From Devosia sp. (GTDB lineage Bacteria; Pseudomonadota; Alphaproteobacteria; Rhizobiales; Devosiaceae), in assembly GCA_028290245.1 (NCBI GenBank), contig JAQGKG010000242.1, positions 1 through 17,288 of the forward strand: a DNA stretch of 17,288 nucleotides, written 5' to 3'. A program made the translations under genes and the position numbers. This document shows positions 1 through 6,612 of the stretch, in pieces (within the stretch, counting starts at the first letter, position 1; each line of letters begins with the position of its first letter). The notes below the pieces were generated by a model. The model ran no database searches and had not been told where the DNA came from. It saw only the letters and a program-made list of their open reading frames with translations.

Positions 1-13
1 GCTAGTTGCGGAC

Positions 14-1225
14 CTAAGGGACGTTCTGTGCCGTGAGCTGCCTTTCCGTTCCATTTTTGCACACAAATGAAGCCCAGGCCTCCATCATTTCGCGCCGCTT
101 CTCTAATAAGTCCCCCCGACGATAGGCAGCTTCAACCTTATTCTCAATTGTATGGGCGAGTGCCATCTCGGCCAGCTCGCGGGGGTAATTTGTGGCCTCG
201 GCAGCCCAGTCACGAAATGAGGACCGGAAGCCGTGTGTTGTTGCATCTACTTTCATGCGGCGCAGCGTCATAAGGAACACCATGTTGGAGAGTGGTGCTT
301 GGTTCGACCTGCCCGGGAAAATATACTCGCTGTCGGAGACTAGTTGGCGCGCGCGCTGCAGAATATCGATACAGCGGACACTCAAGGGAACACGGTGAAG
401 CCGCTTTGCTTTCATGCGTTCCGCCGGAACTGTCCAGAGTTTGGCGCTCATGTCGATCTCGGACCAACGTGCTTTGAGAGCTTCGCTCGTGCGGCTGGCG
501 GTTAAAATCAAGAACTCAAAGCCTAACCGAGCTAGTTCGCCTTCACCCGCTACATTTAGCTTGCTAACAAAGCCAGGCACCTCTGTGTAGGGCAGCGCTT
601 CATGGTGAAGGTCTTTGTCGATCTGCTTCGGAAGCCCCTTCGCTACCCCATCTACCGGATTGTCGCCCGACCGATGACCCGAGGCCTTCGCCCAATCCAT
701 AACGGTGCCAACACGCTGCCGCACTCTCCGTGCTGTCTCTGGCTTTGTCAGCCATATGGGCGCTAGGATTCGTAGTACGTCGGGAGTTTCAATATGGTCG
801 ACACGCTTGTTGCCGATCACAGGCACCGCATATTGCGTGAGAGTGTTGATCCACTGCTGGGCGTGCTTTTCATTGCGCCAGCTAGCTTTGTGCTCTTGGA
901 AGACCTGATCGGCGGCTTCAGCGAATGTGGGAATTATAACAGTGGCCTTGCGTTTGTTCGCCAGCGGGTCGCCGCCCTCACGGGCGATCTTGCGGTATGC
1001 TAAGGCCTTCTCGCGAGCTTCGGCCAAAGACACTAGCGAAAGACCGCCTAGTCCTATATCGCGCCGATGGCCTTGAACCACGGTACGAAGCAGCCACCGT
1101 TTGGCTCCCGAAGGGTCGACCACCAGATATAGTCCATTGCCGTCCGCATAGCGTCCTGGATCAACAAGCTGGCGCACGCGCATGGCGTTAAGGGCTTTGT
1201 CCGGGTGCTTTCCAGATTTTGGCAT
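14..1225 (-). CDS. Tyrosine recombinase (integrase), DUF4102/P4-like family
   Basis: This is a 403-residue site-specific recombinase that would integrate and excise a mobile element. The N-terminal ~90 residues (LVDPGRYADGNGLYLVV) match the DUF4102 arm-binding domain of P4-like integrases, followed by a core-binding region at about 100-200. The catalytic set is complete: Arg245 (LTASRTSEAL), His331 and Arg334 (HGFRSSFRDW), His358 (LAHT) and Tyr368 (VEAAYRRGD). Length is normal for the family, so it looks functional. The ATG at 1225 follows an AAGGG-type ribosome site. Base composition looks less GC-rich and less third-position biased than the genes further right, consistent with transfer. The gene reads away from the phased repeats and candidate att core at 1271-1395. 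The rest of the element would lie left of the window. The family is certain by motif; the specific target is inferred. Confidence 0.93.
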   Translation of the reverse strand: MPKSGKHPDKALNAMRVRQLVDPGRYADGNGLYLVVDPSGAKRWLLRTVVQGHRRDIGLGGLSLVSLAEAREKALAYRKIAREGGDPLANKRKATVIIPTFAEAADQVFQEHKASWRNEKHAQQWINTLTQYAVPVIGNKRVDHIETPDVLRILAPIWLTKPETARRVRQRVGTVMDWAKASGHRSGDNPVDGVAKGLPKQIDKDLHHEALPYTEVPGFVSKLNVAGEGELARLGFEFLILTASRTSEALKARWSEIDMSAKLWTVPAERMKAKRLHRVPLSVRCIDILQRARQLVSDSEYIFPGRSNQAPLSNMVFLMTLRRMKVDATTHGFRSSFRDWAAEATNYPRELAEMALAHTIENKVEAAYRRGDLLEKRREMMEAWASFVCKNGTERQLTAQNVP

Positions 1226-1270
1226 GCTATGCCCTTTCCCCGCCCATCATTTCACCCCACATTATATTCC

Positions 1271-1384
1271 GGATGTAGACAGACTGCAACGGACTGTATC
1301 GGACCGTGGTATGCGCTAAGCAGCTGATACACTAGGATATTTTGGACTGCCCCGGACTTAGACGGACTCGAAAAAGGCGGACTT
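1271..1384. repeat. Two clusters of 10-bp-phased GGACT repeats (candidate integrase arm sites)
   Basis: Hexamers resembling GGACTG/T begin at 1271 (ggatgt), 1281 (agactg), 1291 (ggactg) and 1301 (ggaccg), exactly 10 bp apart. A second cluster begins at 1344, 1354 and 1364, again 10 bp apart, with a last copy at 1379. All lie on one helical face in one orientation, between the integrase start and the candidate att core. Phased short direct repeats next to a DUF4102 integrase are the expected form of arm-type binding sites; they could also control int transcription. The repeats are directly visible, while the binding role is inferred. Confidence 0.65.
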
Positions 1385-1395
1385 TCTCTCCGCCA
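1385..1395. other. Candidate attachment-site core (tRNA-Ser 3'-end match)
   Basis: The 11 bases TCTCTCCGCCA match the 3' end typical of bacterial tRNA-Ser genes, including the encoded CCA. No tRNA body lies to the left, where the phased repeats sit. This would therefore be the duplicated 3' fragment at the int-side end of an element inserted into a tRNA-Ser gene, with the intact tRNA beyond the left of the window. The match is short, so the call is tentative. Confidence 0.35.
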
Positions 1396-1444
1396 CTTCC
1401 TTAATCGCAGATTGCCCCCGCCTTGAGCAGCCCCGTGTGGCAAA

Positions 1445-1472
1445 CAAAAATGGTCCCCGTGGGGATCATTTG
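1445..1472 (-). terminator. Rho-independent terminator after the importer operon
   Basis: Read on the minus strand, AAATG-a-TCCC, loop CACG, GGGA-c-CATTT forms a nine-pair stem with one internal mismatch, followed by a T-rich run (TTTTTG). It lies about 25 bp past the end of the ATPase gene at 1498, so it most likely ends the importer transcript. The plus strand also has an A/T-rich flank, so it may act in both directions and separate this operon from the integrated element. Confidence 0.7.
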
Positions 1473-1497
1473 ATCGTTCATCACATGCGGCGAAAGC

Positions 1498-2253
1498 TCA
1501 GGCAGCCACACCGTCTACGATGACATGGTTGAACTGGCGGGAACACTGCTCGATGCGGGCGTCGACGCCATAGACGTCGCGCAACATCGCGGCGCTGATC
1601 ACCTCCAGCGGCTCTCCGCAGGCGCGCATCCGGCCATTCTCGATCAGCAGCACTTTATCGGCGAAGCGCAGTGCTTGGTTGAGGTCGTGCAGGGCGATCA
1701 GCACGATCATGCCCTTTTGCCGCGCCTGTGCCTACATGAAGCTGAGCACTTCGACCTGCCGGTACAGGTCGAGCGCGCTGGTCGGCTCGTCCATCAGCAT
1801 GATATCCGGCTCACGCACCAGCGTCTGAGCCACCGACACCAACTGCCGCTGACCACCGCTCAGGGCCCCCAGATCGTTAAAGGCAATCGGGGCGATGTTG
1901 AGGGCGTCCATCACGCGGTCGATATATTGCAGGTCGCTGTCATCGACTGACCAGGAACTGCCCTGCTTACGGGCCAGCAGAATGGATTCGTACACCGACA
2001 ACACGGCATTGGCCGACGTGTCCTGCGGCATGTAGCCAATGGCCTTCTTGCCCTTGCCCGACTGGCTTACCTGTACCTCGCCCGGGCCCTTTAGAAGGCC
2101 GGCGATGCGCTTGAACAACGTCGATTTGCCCGCAGCATTGGGCCCGATCACCGCGACAATCTCTCCGGCCTCGATCGGTGGCGTCGAAACGCCCGAGACG
2201 GCCAGTTTCTTGCCGTAATATGCTCCGACATCCGATAGCTGCAGCGTTACCAT
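1498..2253 (-). pseudogene. Metal-chelate ABC importer ATPase (FecE/FepC/BtuD type) with in-frame TAG
   Basis: Read through, this is a 251-codon ATPase that would energise uptake through the permease encoded just upstream. Visible are Walker A (GPNAAGKST), signature LSGGQRQLV and Walker B (IMLMDEPTSALD). A TAG codon at 1734-1732 (codon 174) interrupts it. The same frame then resumes with AQARQKGMIVLIALHDLN, which holds the H-loop histidine, and runs to a normal C-terminus. This is a single in-frame nonsense codon, not a frameshift. The 173-residue product would lack the switch histidine and C-terminal region and should be inactive. The start ATG at 2253 overlaps the permease stop (ATGGTAA), showing tight coupling. 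A sequencing error or suppression of the amber codon is possible. Confidence 0.8.
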
Positions 2254-3323
2254 GACCGCCTCACATTCGAGAGAATGAGCGAGATAAAGAACGGCACGAC
2301 GACCAGGGCCGTGATGATGCCGATGGGGAAAACCACGCACGGAATAATCGATTTGGAGACGATCGACGTCACCGAAAGCAGCAGCGCGCCGGCCAAGACC
2401 GAGCCGGGCAGGAAGAAGCGCTGGTCTTCGCCGAGGATCATGCGGGCAATATGCGGCCCAACAAGACCCACAAAGCCGATGGTACCAACGAAGCTGACCG
2501 GCACCGACGCCAGCAGCGAAATGATCAGCATGCTTTCAAGCCGGATATAGCGCACATTGACGCCGAAACTCGCCGCCTTGTCCTCGCCGAGCCGGATCGC
2601 CGTCAGGGCCCAGGCATTGCGGGCAAACAGCGGCAGCGCGATCAGCAATACTGCCAGCGTGATCCAGATTTTGGGCCAGGTCGCCTTGGTCAGGCTGCCC
2701 ATGGTCCAGAACACCACCTGCGACAATGCCTGCTCCGAGGCGAGATATTGCACGAAGGCCAGCAGCGCGTTGAAGGTAAACACCAGCGCAATGCCCAGAA
2801 GCACCACCGTCTGCACAGTCACGCCCCGCGCCTGCGATACGAAGTGGATGAACATCGTTGCGGCCAGCGCCATGATGAAGGCGTTTACTGGCACGATCAG
2901 CCCTGCGGCCACCGGGAGCAGCGGCACCGTGGTGACGATGCCCAGCGCTGCGCCGAAGCTGGCGGCCGCCGAAATGCCCAGTGTGAATGGGCTGGCCAGT
3001 GGATTTGCGAGGATGGTCTGCATTTGTGCGCCGGCGACCGAGAGAGCCGCGCCGACGACGATGGCCATCACGGCCACCGGCATGCGGATGTCCCAAACCA
3101 CAGTGCGCACTTGGGCGGACACGGCATCGGGGTTGACCAGCGCAAGAATGACCTGATCCAGTCCGTAGCGGGCAGGGCCCCATGCCAGGTCAACGGCAAA
3201 CGAGATGCAGAGCGCTACGCTCAGCCCGATCAGAATCATGATCTTGCGGCCGGTGCGGGCGCGGTATTCACCGCGCCCCTGAACTGCCGCTTCCGCCAGT
3301 ATGGTGATGTCAGCGGCAGCCAT
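2247..3323 (-). CDS. FecCD/BtuC-family ABC importer permease
   Basis: This is a 358-residue, highly hydrophobic inner-membrane permease of the FecCD/BtuC family, which moves siderophore-bound iron, haem or cobalamin. The family signature MQTILANPLASPFTLGISAA is at residues 101-120. Later blocks such as GTIGFVGLVGPHIAR also fit the family. A hydrophilic stretch of about 27 residues precedes the first membrane segment. Only one permease gene is present, so it would act as a homodimer. The ATG at 3323 lies three bases after the binding-protein stop, with GAGG inside that gene as ribosome site. Its 3' end overlaps the ATPase start by 7 bp. The substrate cannot be read from the sequence. Confidence 0.93.
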   Translation of the reverse strand: MAAADITILAEAAVQGRGEYRARTGRKIMILIGLSVALCISFAVDLAWGPARYGLDQVILALVNPDAVSAQVRTVVWDIRMPVAVMAIVVGAALSVAGAQMQTILANPLASPFTLGISAAASFGAALGIVTTVPLLPVAAGLIVPVNAFIMALAATMFIHFVSQARGVTVQTVVLLGIALVFTFNALLAFVQYLASEQALSQVVFWTMGSLTKATWPKIWITLAVLLIALPLFARNAWALTAIRLGEDKAASFGVNVRYIRLESMLIISLLASVPVSFVGTIGFVGLVGPHIARMILGEDQRFFLPGSVLAGALLLSVTSIVSKSIIPCVVFPIGIITALVVVPFFISLILSNVRRSW

Positions 3324-3326
3324 GGC

Positions 3327-4463
3327 TTACTTGTCCTCGTTCAGCGAAAGCCAGGCGCCGGGCTCGTAGGCAATCGGCAGGAACTTATCGTAGAATTCCT
3401 TGAAGGTGGCATCGGCGTCCACGTCCGCAAACAGGTCGGGGTGGAACCACTTGGCCATCTCCTGGATCGCTACGAACTGGTATGGGCTGGTGTAGAACTG
3501 GTGCCATACGGCATGCACATTGCCCTCAGCCACGGCGGTCGAGCCTGTGAAAGCAGGGGCTTGAACCAGCTCGGCCAATACCGCGCGGCTAGCCTCTGCA
3601 TTACCAGCAGTGCCGGGGCCGACGCTGACAAAGCCCTTGGCATCTGGCGAATTGGTCCAGTCCGAACCGGTCACCACGATGATGTCGGGGTTCGAAGCAA
3701 TGACCTGTTCCGGATTGATCGAGCCAGTATAGCCGGGCAGGAAGTCCGAACCCAGGTTGTGCCCGCCGGCCAGTTCGACCATCAGGCCGAAGTTGTCAGG
3801 GCCGAACGTACCGCAGCATTCGACGAGGCCTGCAGCGCGATACATGAACACGTCGGGGCGTTCGGGATTGTTGTCGGCGATGACCTTGGCGATGCCATCC
3901 ATCTTCGACTGCCAGAAGTCGGCGACTTCCTGGGCGCGCGCTTCCTTGCCGAACAACTGGCCAAGGATGTGCAGGCTCGGAACGGTGTTGTCGATGATGT
4001 GCTCGCGGAAGTCGACATAGACGATCTTGACGCCGATGCCGCCAAGCATTTCCTCGAGCTTGATCTCATCGGCGGCAGTCTTGTTGCCAATCGGCAGGAT
4101 CAGCACGTCTGGGTCGAGCGTAACAACGGTTTCAGTCTGCAGAGTACCGTCCGTCAGGTTGCCAAGAAAGGGGAGGTCCTTGGCTTCAGGGAACTTTGCG
4201 GCATAGGCATCGAATGACTTCTGATCCGTGGTCCACAGGTCATTGCGCCAGCCGACGACCTTGGCGAACGGATTGTCCGTCTCGATGGTGGCAAGCGAAT
4301 ACAGCATGCGGCCTTCACCGAGAATGACGCGTTCGACCGGCGCATCGAAGGAGACCTCGCGACCGGCGACGTCGGTTACCGTGAAGGCTTGCGCAAAGGC
4401 AGGCATGGAGAGGGACGCAAGGACGGCCACAGCCGGAACGAACAGCAGGCGCGACATTTTCAT
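3327..4463 (-). CDS. Periplasmic metal-chelate binding protein (FecB/BtuF-like)
   Basis: This is a 378-residue substrate-binding protein, first gene of the minus-strand importer operon. A signal peptide is clear: a basic start (MKMSR), a hydrophobic core at 6-20 and a likely cut after Ala24 (AFA|Q). There is no lipobox cysteine, so it should be free in the periplasm. The mature start FTVTDVAGREVSFDAPVERVI is typical of the TroA/FecB-type binding domain (Peripla_BP_2). ATGs at 4463 and 4457 are both possible starts; the first has a GAGAGA element upstream. The ligand is unknown; iron-siderophore or another metal chelate is likely from the family. The palindrome at 4503-4538 overlaps its promoter region. 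Confidence 0.9.
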   Translation of the reverse strand: MKMSRLLFVPAVAVLASLSMPAFAQAFTVTDVAGREVSFDAPVERVILGEGRMLYSLATIETDNPFAKVVGWRNDLWTTDQKSFDAYAAKFPEAKDLPFLGNLTDGTLQTETVVTLDPDVLILPIGNKTAADEIKLEEMLGGIGVKIVYVDFREHIIDNTVPSLHILGQLFGKEARAQEVADFWQSKMDGIAKVIADNNPERPDVFMYRAAGLVECCGTFGPDNFGLMVELAGGHNLGSDFLPGYTGSINPEQVIASNPDIIVVTGSDWTNSPDAKGFVSVGPGTAGNAEASRAVLAELVQAPAFTGSTAVAEGNVHAVWHQFYTSPYQFVAIQEMAKWFHPDLFADVDADATFKEFYDKFLPIAYEPGAWLSLNEDK

Positions 4464-4502
4464 TTTGATGTCTCTCGGGAAACTTGATACGGCTTCGCGA
4501 TA

Positions 4503-4538
4503 TAAAAGATGAACAATATTATCAAGTTCAATCTTTTA
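4503..4538. promoter_or_regulatory. Long palindrome in divergent promoter region (candidate operator)
   Basis: Left arm TAAAAGATGAAC (4503-4514) and right arm GTTCAATCTTTTA (4526-4538) are inverted repeats. They match at every base apart from one extra base in the right arm, across an 11-bp AT-rich centre. It sits between the importer operon (minus) and the methyltransferase (plus). On the minus strand TTGAAC could serve as -35 about 18 bp before a TTTTAT -10, inside the palindrome. A repressor bound here could control both genes. I do not recognise the motif as a standard Fur, Irr or RirA site. Confidence 0.6.
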
Positions 4539-4568
4539 GAGTGATTCCAATGTGTTACGGGGGTTTCC

Positions 4569-5342
4569 ATGGTCGAGTTCGGCGCAAACTATTCTATTCG
4601 CGACGAAATTCGCGATTTCTGGTCCGAGCGGGCAGCCACCTTTGACCAGAGCGTTGGGCACGAAATCTTCTCCGAAGCGGAGCGAAATGGTTGGCACAAA
4701 CTCATCGGCAAGCACTTGGGCAAGGGCGAGGGCAGGGCTGCGCTCGATCTGGCCAGCGGAACCGGCGTTATTTCCCACCTGATGCATGACATGGGTTTTG
4801 CAGTCACTGGTGTGGACTGGTCTGAAGCCATGCTGGAGCAGGCCCGGGCCAAGGCCCTGAAGCGCGGCGCCGATATCCGCTTTATCATGCGCGATGCTGA
4901 AAACACCCAGGAGCCGCGGGCCAGCTATGACGTCATCACCAACCGTCATCTGGTCTGGACGCTGGTCGACGCACCGGCTGCCTTCAAGGAATGGTTCGAG
5001 CTGCTGAAGCCGGGTGGCAAGCTGCTGATCGTCGATGGCAATATGGGCCGTAAGAGCTGGGTCAGTAAACTGCGCGCCTTGTTTGGCGGTACGCCCGGCC
5101 ATTCCAATCTGGCGCCCGGCATGTCGGAGCGGCTGCAGGAGATCCGGACGCAGGTCTACTTCTCCGGCCAGATGCCGGCCGAAGCCGTCGTCGATGCCTT
5201 GCTCGCCGTCGGCTTCGTAGCGCCGGTGATCGATCGCAAGTTGAACGCGATCCACTGGCCCCAGGCCCGCAAGATGCCGTTCTGGCGTGGCCTCGAGCGC
5301 CTCACCCAGGATCGTTTCGCCATCTGCGTGATGAAGCCCTAA
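4569..5342 (+). CDS. Class I SAM-dependent methyltransferase
   Basis: This 257-residue cytoplasmic enzyme has a Rossmann-type SAM-binding fold. Motif I is ALDLASGTGVIS (58-69), the acidic strand-2 end is GVDWSEAMLEQA (81-92), and the later strand is LLKPGGKLLIVDGN. The pattern resembles the UbiE/Methyltransf_11 group. The substrate is unknown. The ATG at 4569 follows a G-rich run (ACGGGGG) about 5 bases upstream. It is transcribed divergently from the importer, with the palindrome between them, which suggests a shared regulator and possibly a role in modifying the imported chelate or making a metallophore. That link is inference from position only. The gene ends 121 bp before phnM. Confidence 0.85.
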   Translation: MVEFGANYSIRDEIRDFWSERAATFDQSVGHEIFSEAERNGWHKLIGKHLGKGEGRAALDLASGTGVISHLMHDMGFAVTGVDWSEAMLEQARAKALKRGADIRFIMRDAENTQEPRASYDVITNRHLVWTLVDAPAAFKEWFELLKPGGKLLIVDGNMGRKSWVSKLRALFGGTPGHSNLAPGMSERLQEIRTQVYFSGQMPAEAVVDALLAVGFVAPVIDRKLNAIHWPQARKMPFWRGLERLTQDRFAICVMKP

Positions 5343-5381
5343 AGAGTCTGGCTGGAGCATAGTGTGATGCTAGCTGTGGGC

Positions 5382-5408
5382 ATGTCAGTTTGGTCGCCAA
5401 ACTGTCAT
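5382..5408. repeat. Near-perfect 12-bp palindrome upstream of phnM
   Basis: The arms ATGTCAGTTTGG (5382-5393) and CCAAACTGTCAT (5397-5408) match at 11 of 12 positions around a TCG centre. It could form a strong hairpin after the methyltransferase gene, but no T-run follows, so it is a poor intrinsic terminator. Its right arm ends in a CTGTCAT Pho half-site. It may be an operator, a hairpin, or both. Confidence 0.55.
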
Positions 5409-5424
5409 CAATCTCGGCTAGGGC
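5391..5424 (+). promoter_or_regulatory. Candidate Pho-box promoter of phnMN
   Basis: The half-sites TGGTCGC (5391-5397, weak) and CTGTCAT (5402-5408, full match) are 11 bp apart. Exactly 10 bp later comes TAGGGC (5419-5424) in the -10 position. The same geometry recurs before phnG and phnC, which is the main support. Transcription would start near 5431, leaving a leader of about 30 bases. PhoB activation under phosphate limitation is inferred. Confidence 0.5.
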
Positions 5425-5463
5425 AGGGCTTCATCACCAGCACCAGCCAGAACTGTACCGCTC

Positions 5464-6612
5464 ATGAACACTGTCGCCCTCGGGGAACTCGTCCTGACCA
5501 ATGCCAAGATCGTCCTGGCTGACCGGGTGTTTGAGGGCTCCGTCCGCGTCGATGGCGGCGTGATCACCGACATTTCCGGCAGCACTCGTACTGGTATCGA
5601 CCTCGAAGGCGATTACCTCATTCCAGGTCTGGTCGAGCTACACACCGACCACCTCGAAACCCACTACGCGCCGCGCCCGAAAGTGCGCTGGAACCCCGTC
5701 GCTGCCGTGCAGGCGCATGACGCCCAGATCGCCGCTTCGGGCATCACCACCGTGCTCGACGCCATCCGCATCGGGCTCGACGAGCAGACCGATATCGGCG
5801 CCGCCGACATGCGCACGCTCGCGGCCGCCATTGGCGCCGGCAGCAAGGCCGGGCGCCTGCGTGCCGACCACCACATTCACCTGCGCTGCGAAGTCTCGGC
5901 ACCCGATTGCCTCGAAAGCTTCGAGGCCATGATGGACGATCCGCAGGTGCGCCTCGCCTCGCTGATGGACCATGCCCCCGGCCAGCGCCAGTTCGCCAGC
6001 GTCGAAGCCTACAAGGTCTATTACCAGGGCAAGACAAAGATGAACGATGCGGAACTGGACGCTTTCAGCGAGCGCCGCAACGCCCAGTCACATGCTCATT
6101 CCGGCCCCAACCGCCGCGCCATCGCCCAGATGTGCCACGATCGCGGCATCGTCCTCGCAAGCCATGACGACGCCACCCGCGACCATGTCGAGGAAGCCGT
6201 TGCCCTTGGCCTGCACATCGCCGAATTTCCCACCACCATCGAAGCCGCCAAGGCCTCGCGCCAGGCCGGCATGTCGATTTTGATGGGCGGGCCCAACGTA
6301 GTGCGCGGTGGTTCCCACTCCGGCAACGTGTCGGCACGCGCTTTGGCCGAGGCCGATCTGCTCGATATCCTGTCGTCCGACTACATTCCTTTCTCCATGT
6401 TGCAGTCGGCATTTTCGCTCGCCGACAACGTGGAGGGGATAAGTCTTTCCAAGGCCATCCAACTCGTCACCAAGCGCCCCGCCGAAGCAGCCGGCTTTGA
6501 CGATCGCGGCGAGATCGCCGTGGGCAAGCGCGCCGACTTCGTGCATCTGCGCGTCGAAGATGGTATTCCCATCGTGCTGACCGTGTGGCGGCAGGGCAAG
6601 CGAGTGATATGA
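5464..6612 (+). CDS. phnM: Alpha-D-ribose 1-methylphosphonate 5-triphosphate diphosphatase PhnM
   Basis: PhnM, 382 residues, is an amidohydrolase-fold metal enzyme that removes diphosphate from ribose 1-phosphonate 5-triphosphate to give the PhnJ substrate. Visible are LIPGLVELHTDHLETHYAPRP with the metal-binding HTDH at 60-63, HIHLRCE (137-143), SLMDHAPGQRQF (166-177), LASHDDAT (231-238) and a late SSDYIPFSML. E. coli PhnM, as I recall it, has HTDN where this has HTDH. No convincing ribosome site precedes the ATG at 5464, so the start is slightly uncertain, though the family match begins by residue 9 (LVLTNAKIVLAD). The stop overlaps phnN by 4 bp. A Pho-type promoter lies upstream. Confidence 0.95.
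   Translation: MNTVALGELVLTNAKIVLADRVFEGSVRVDGGVITDISGSTRTGIDLEGDYLIPGLVELHTDHLETHYAPRPKVRWNPVAAVQAHDAQIAASGITTVLDAIRIGLDEQTDIGAADMRTLAAAIGAGSKAGRLRADHHIHLRCEVSAPDCLESFEAMMDDPQVRLASLMDHAPGQRQFASVEAYKVYYQGKTKMNDAELDAFSERRNAQSHAHSGPNRRAIAQMCHDRGIVLASHDDATRDHVEEAVALGLHIAEFPTTIEAAKASRQAGMSILMGGPNVVRGGSHSGNVSARALAEADLLDILSSDYIPFSMLQSAFSLADNVEGISLSKAIQLVTKRPAEAAGFDDRGEIAVGKRADFVHLRVEDGIPIVLTVWRQGKRVI

Noticed and set aside
1345..1395. A full tRNA gene ending at 1395
   Set aside because: The sequence to the left is made of the GGACT repeats and has no T-arm, anticodon stem or acceptor complement.
1252..1443. 63-codon minus-strand frame upstream of the integrase (possible small regulator)
   Set aside because: It overlaps the phased repeats and att candidate, has no helix-turn-helix pattern and no convincing ribosome site.
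1498..1710. Separate small gene of 70 residues
   Set aside because: It is the in-frame C-terminal part of the ATPase after the TAG codon and contains the H-loop; it is not an independent gene.
2451..4217. 588-codon open frame on the plus strand opposite the importer permease and binding protein
   Set aside because: It is antisense to two well-supported genes, its protein is rich in His, Arg, Gln and Asp with no known domain, and long antisense frames are expected in high-GC genes.
5356..5371. Small AGCAT/ATGCT inverted repeat after the methyltransferase
   Set aside because: The stem is only 5 bp with no T-run; it is too weak to call a terminator or operator.
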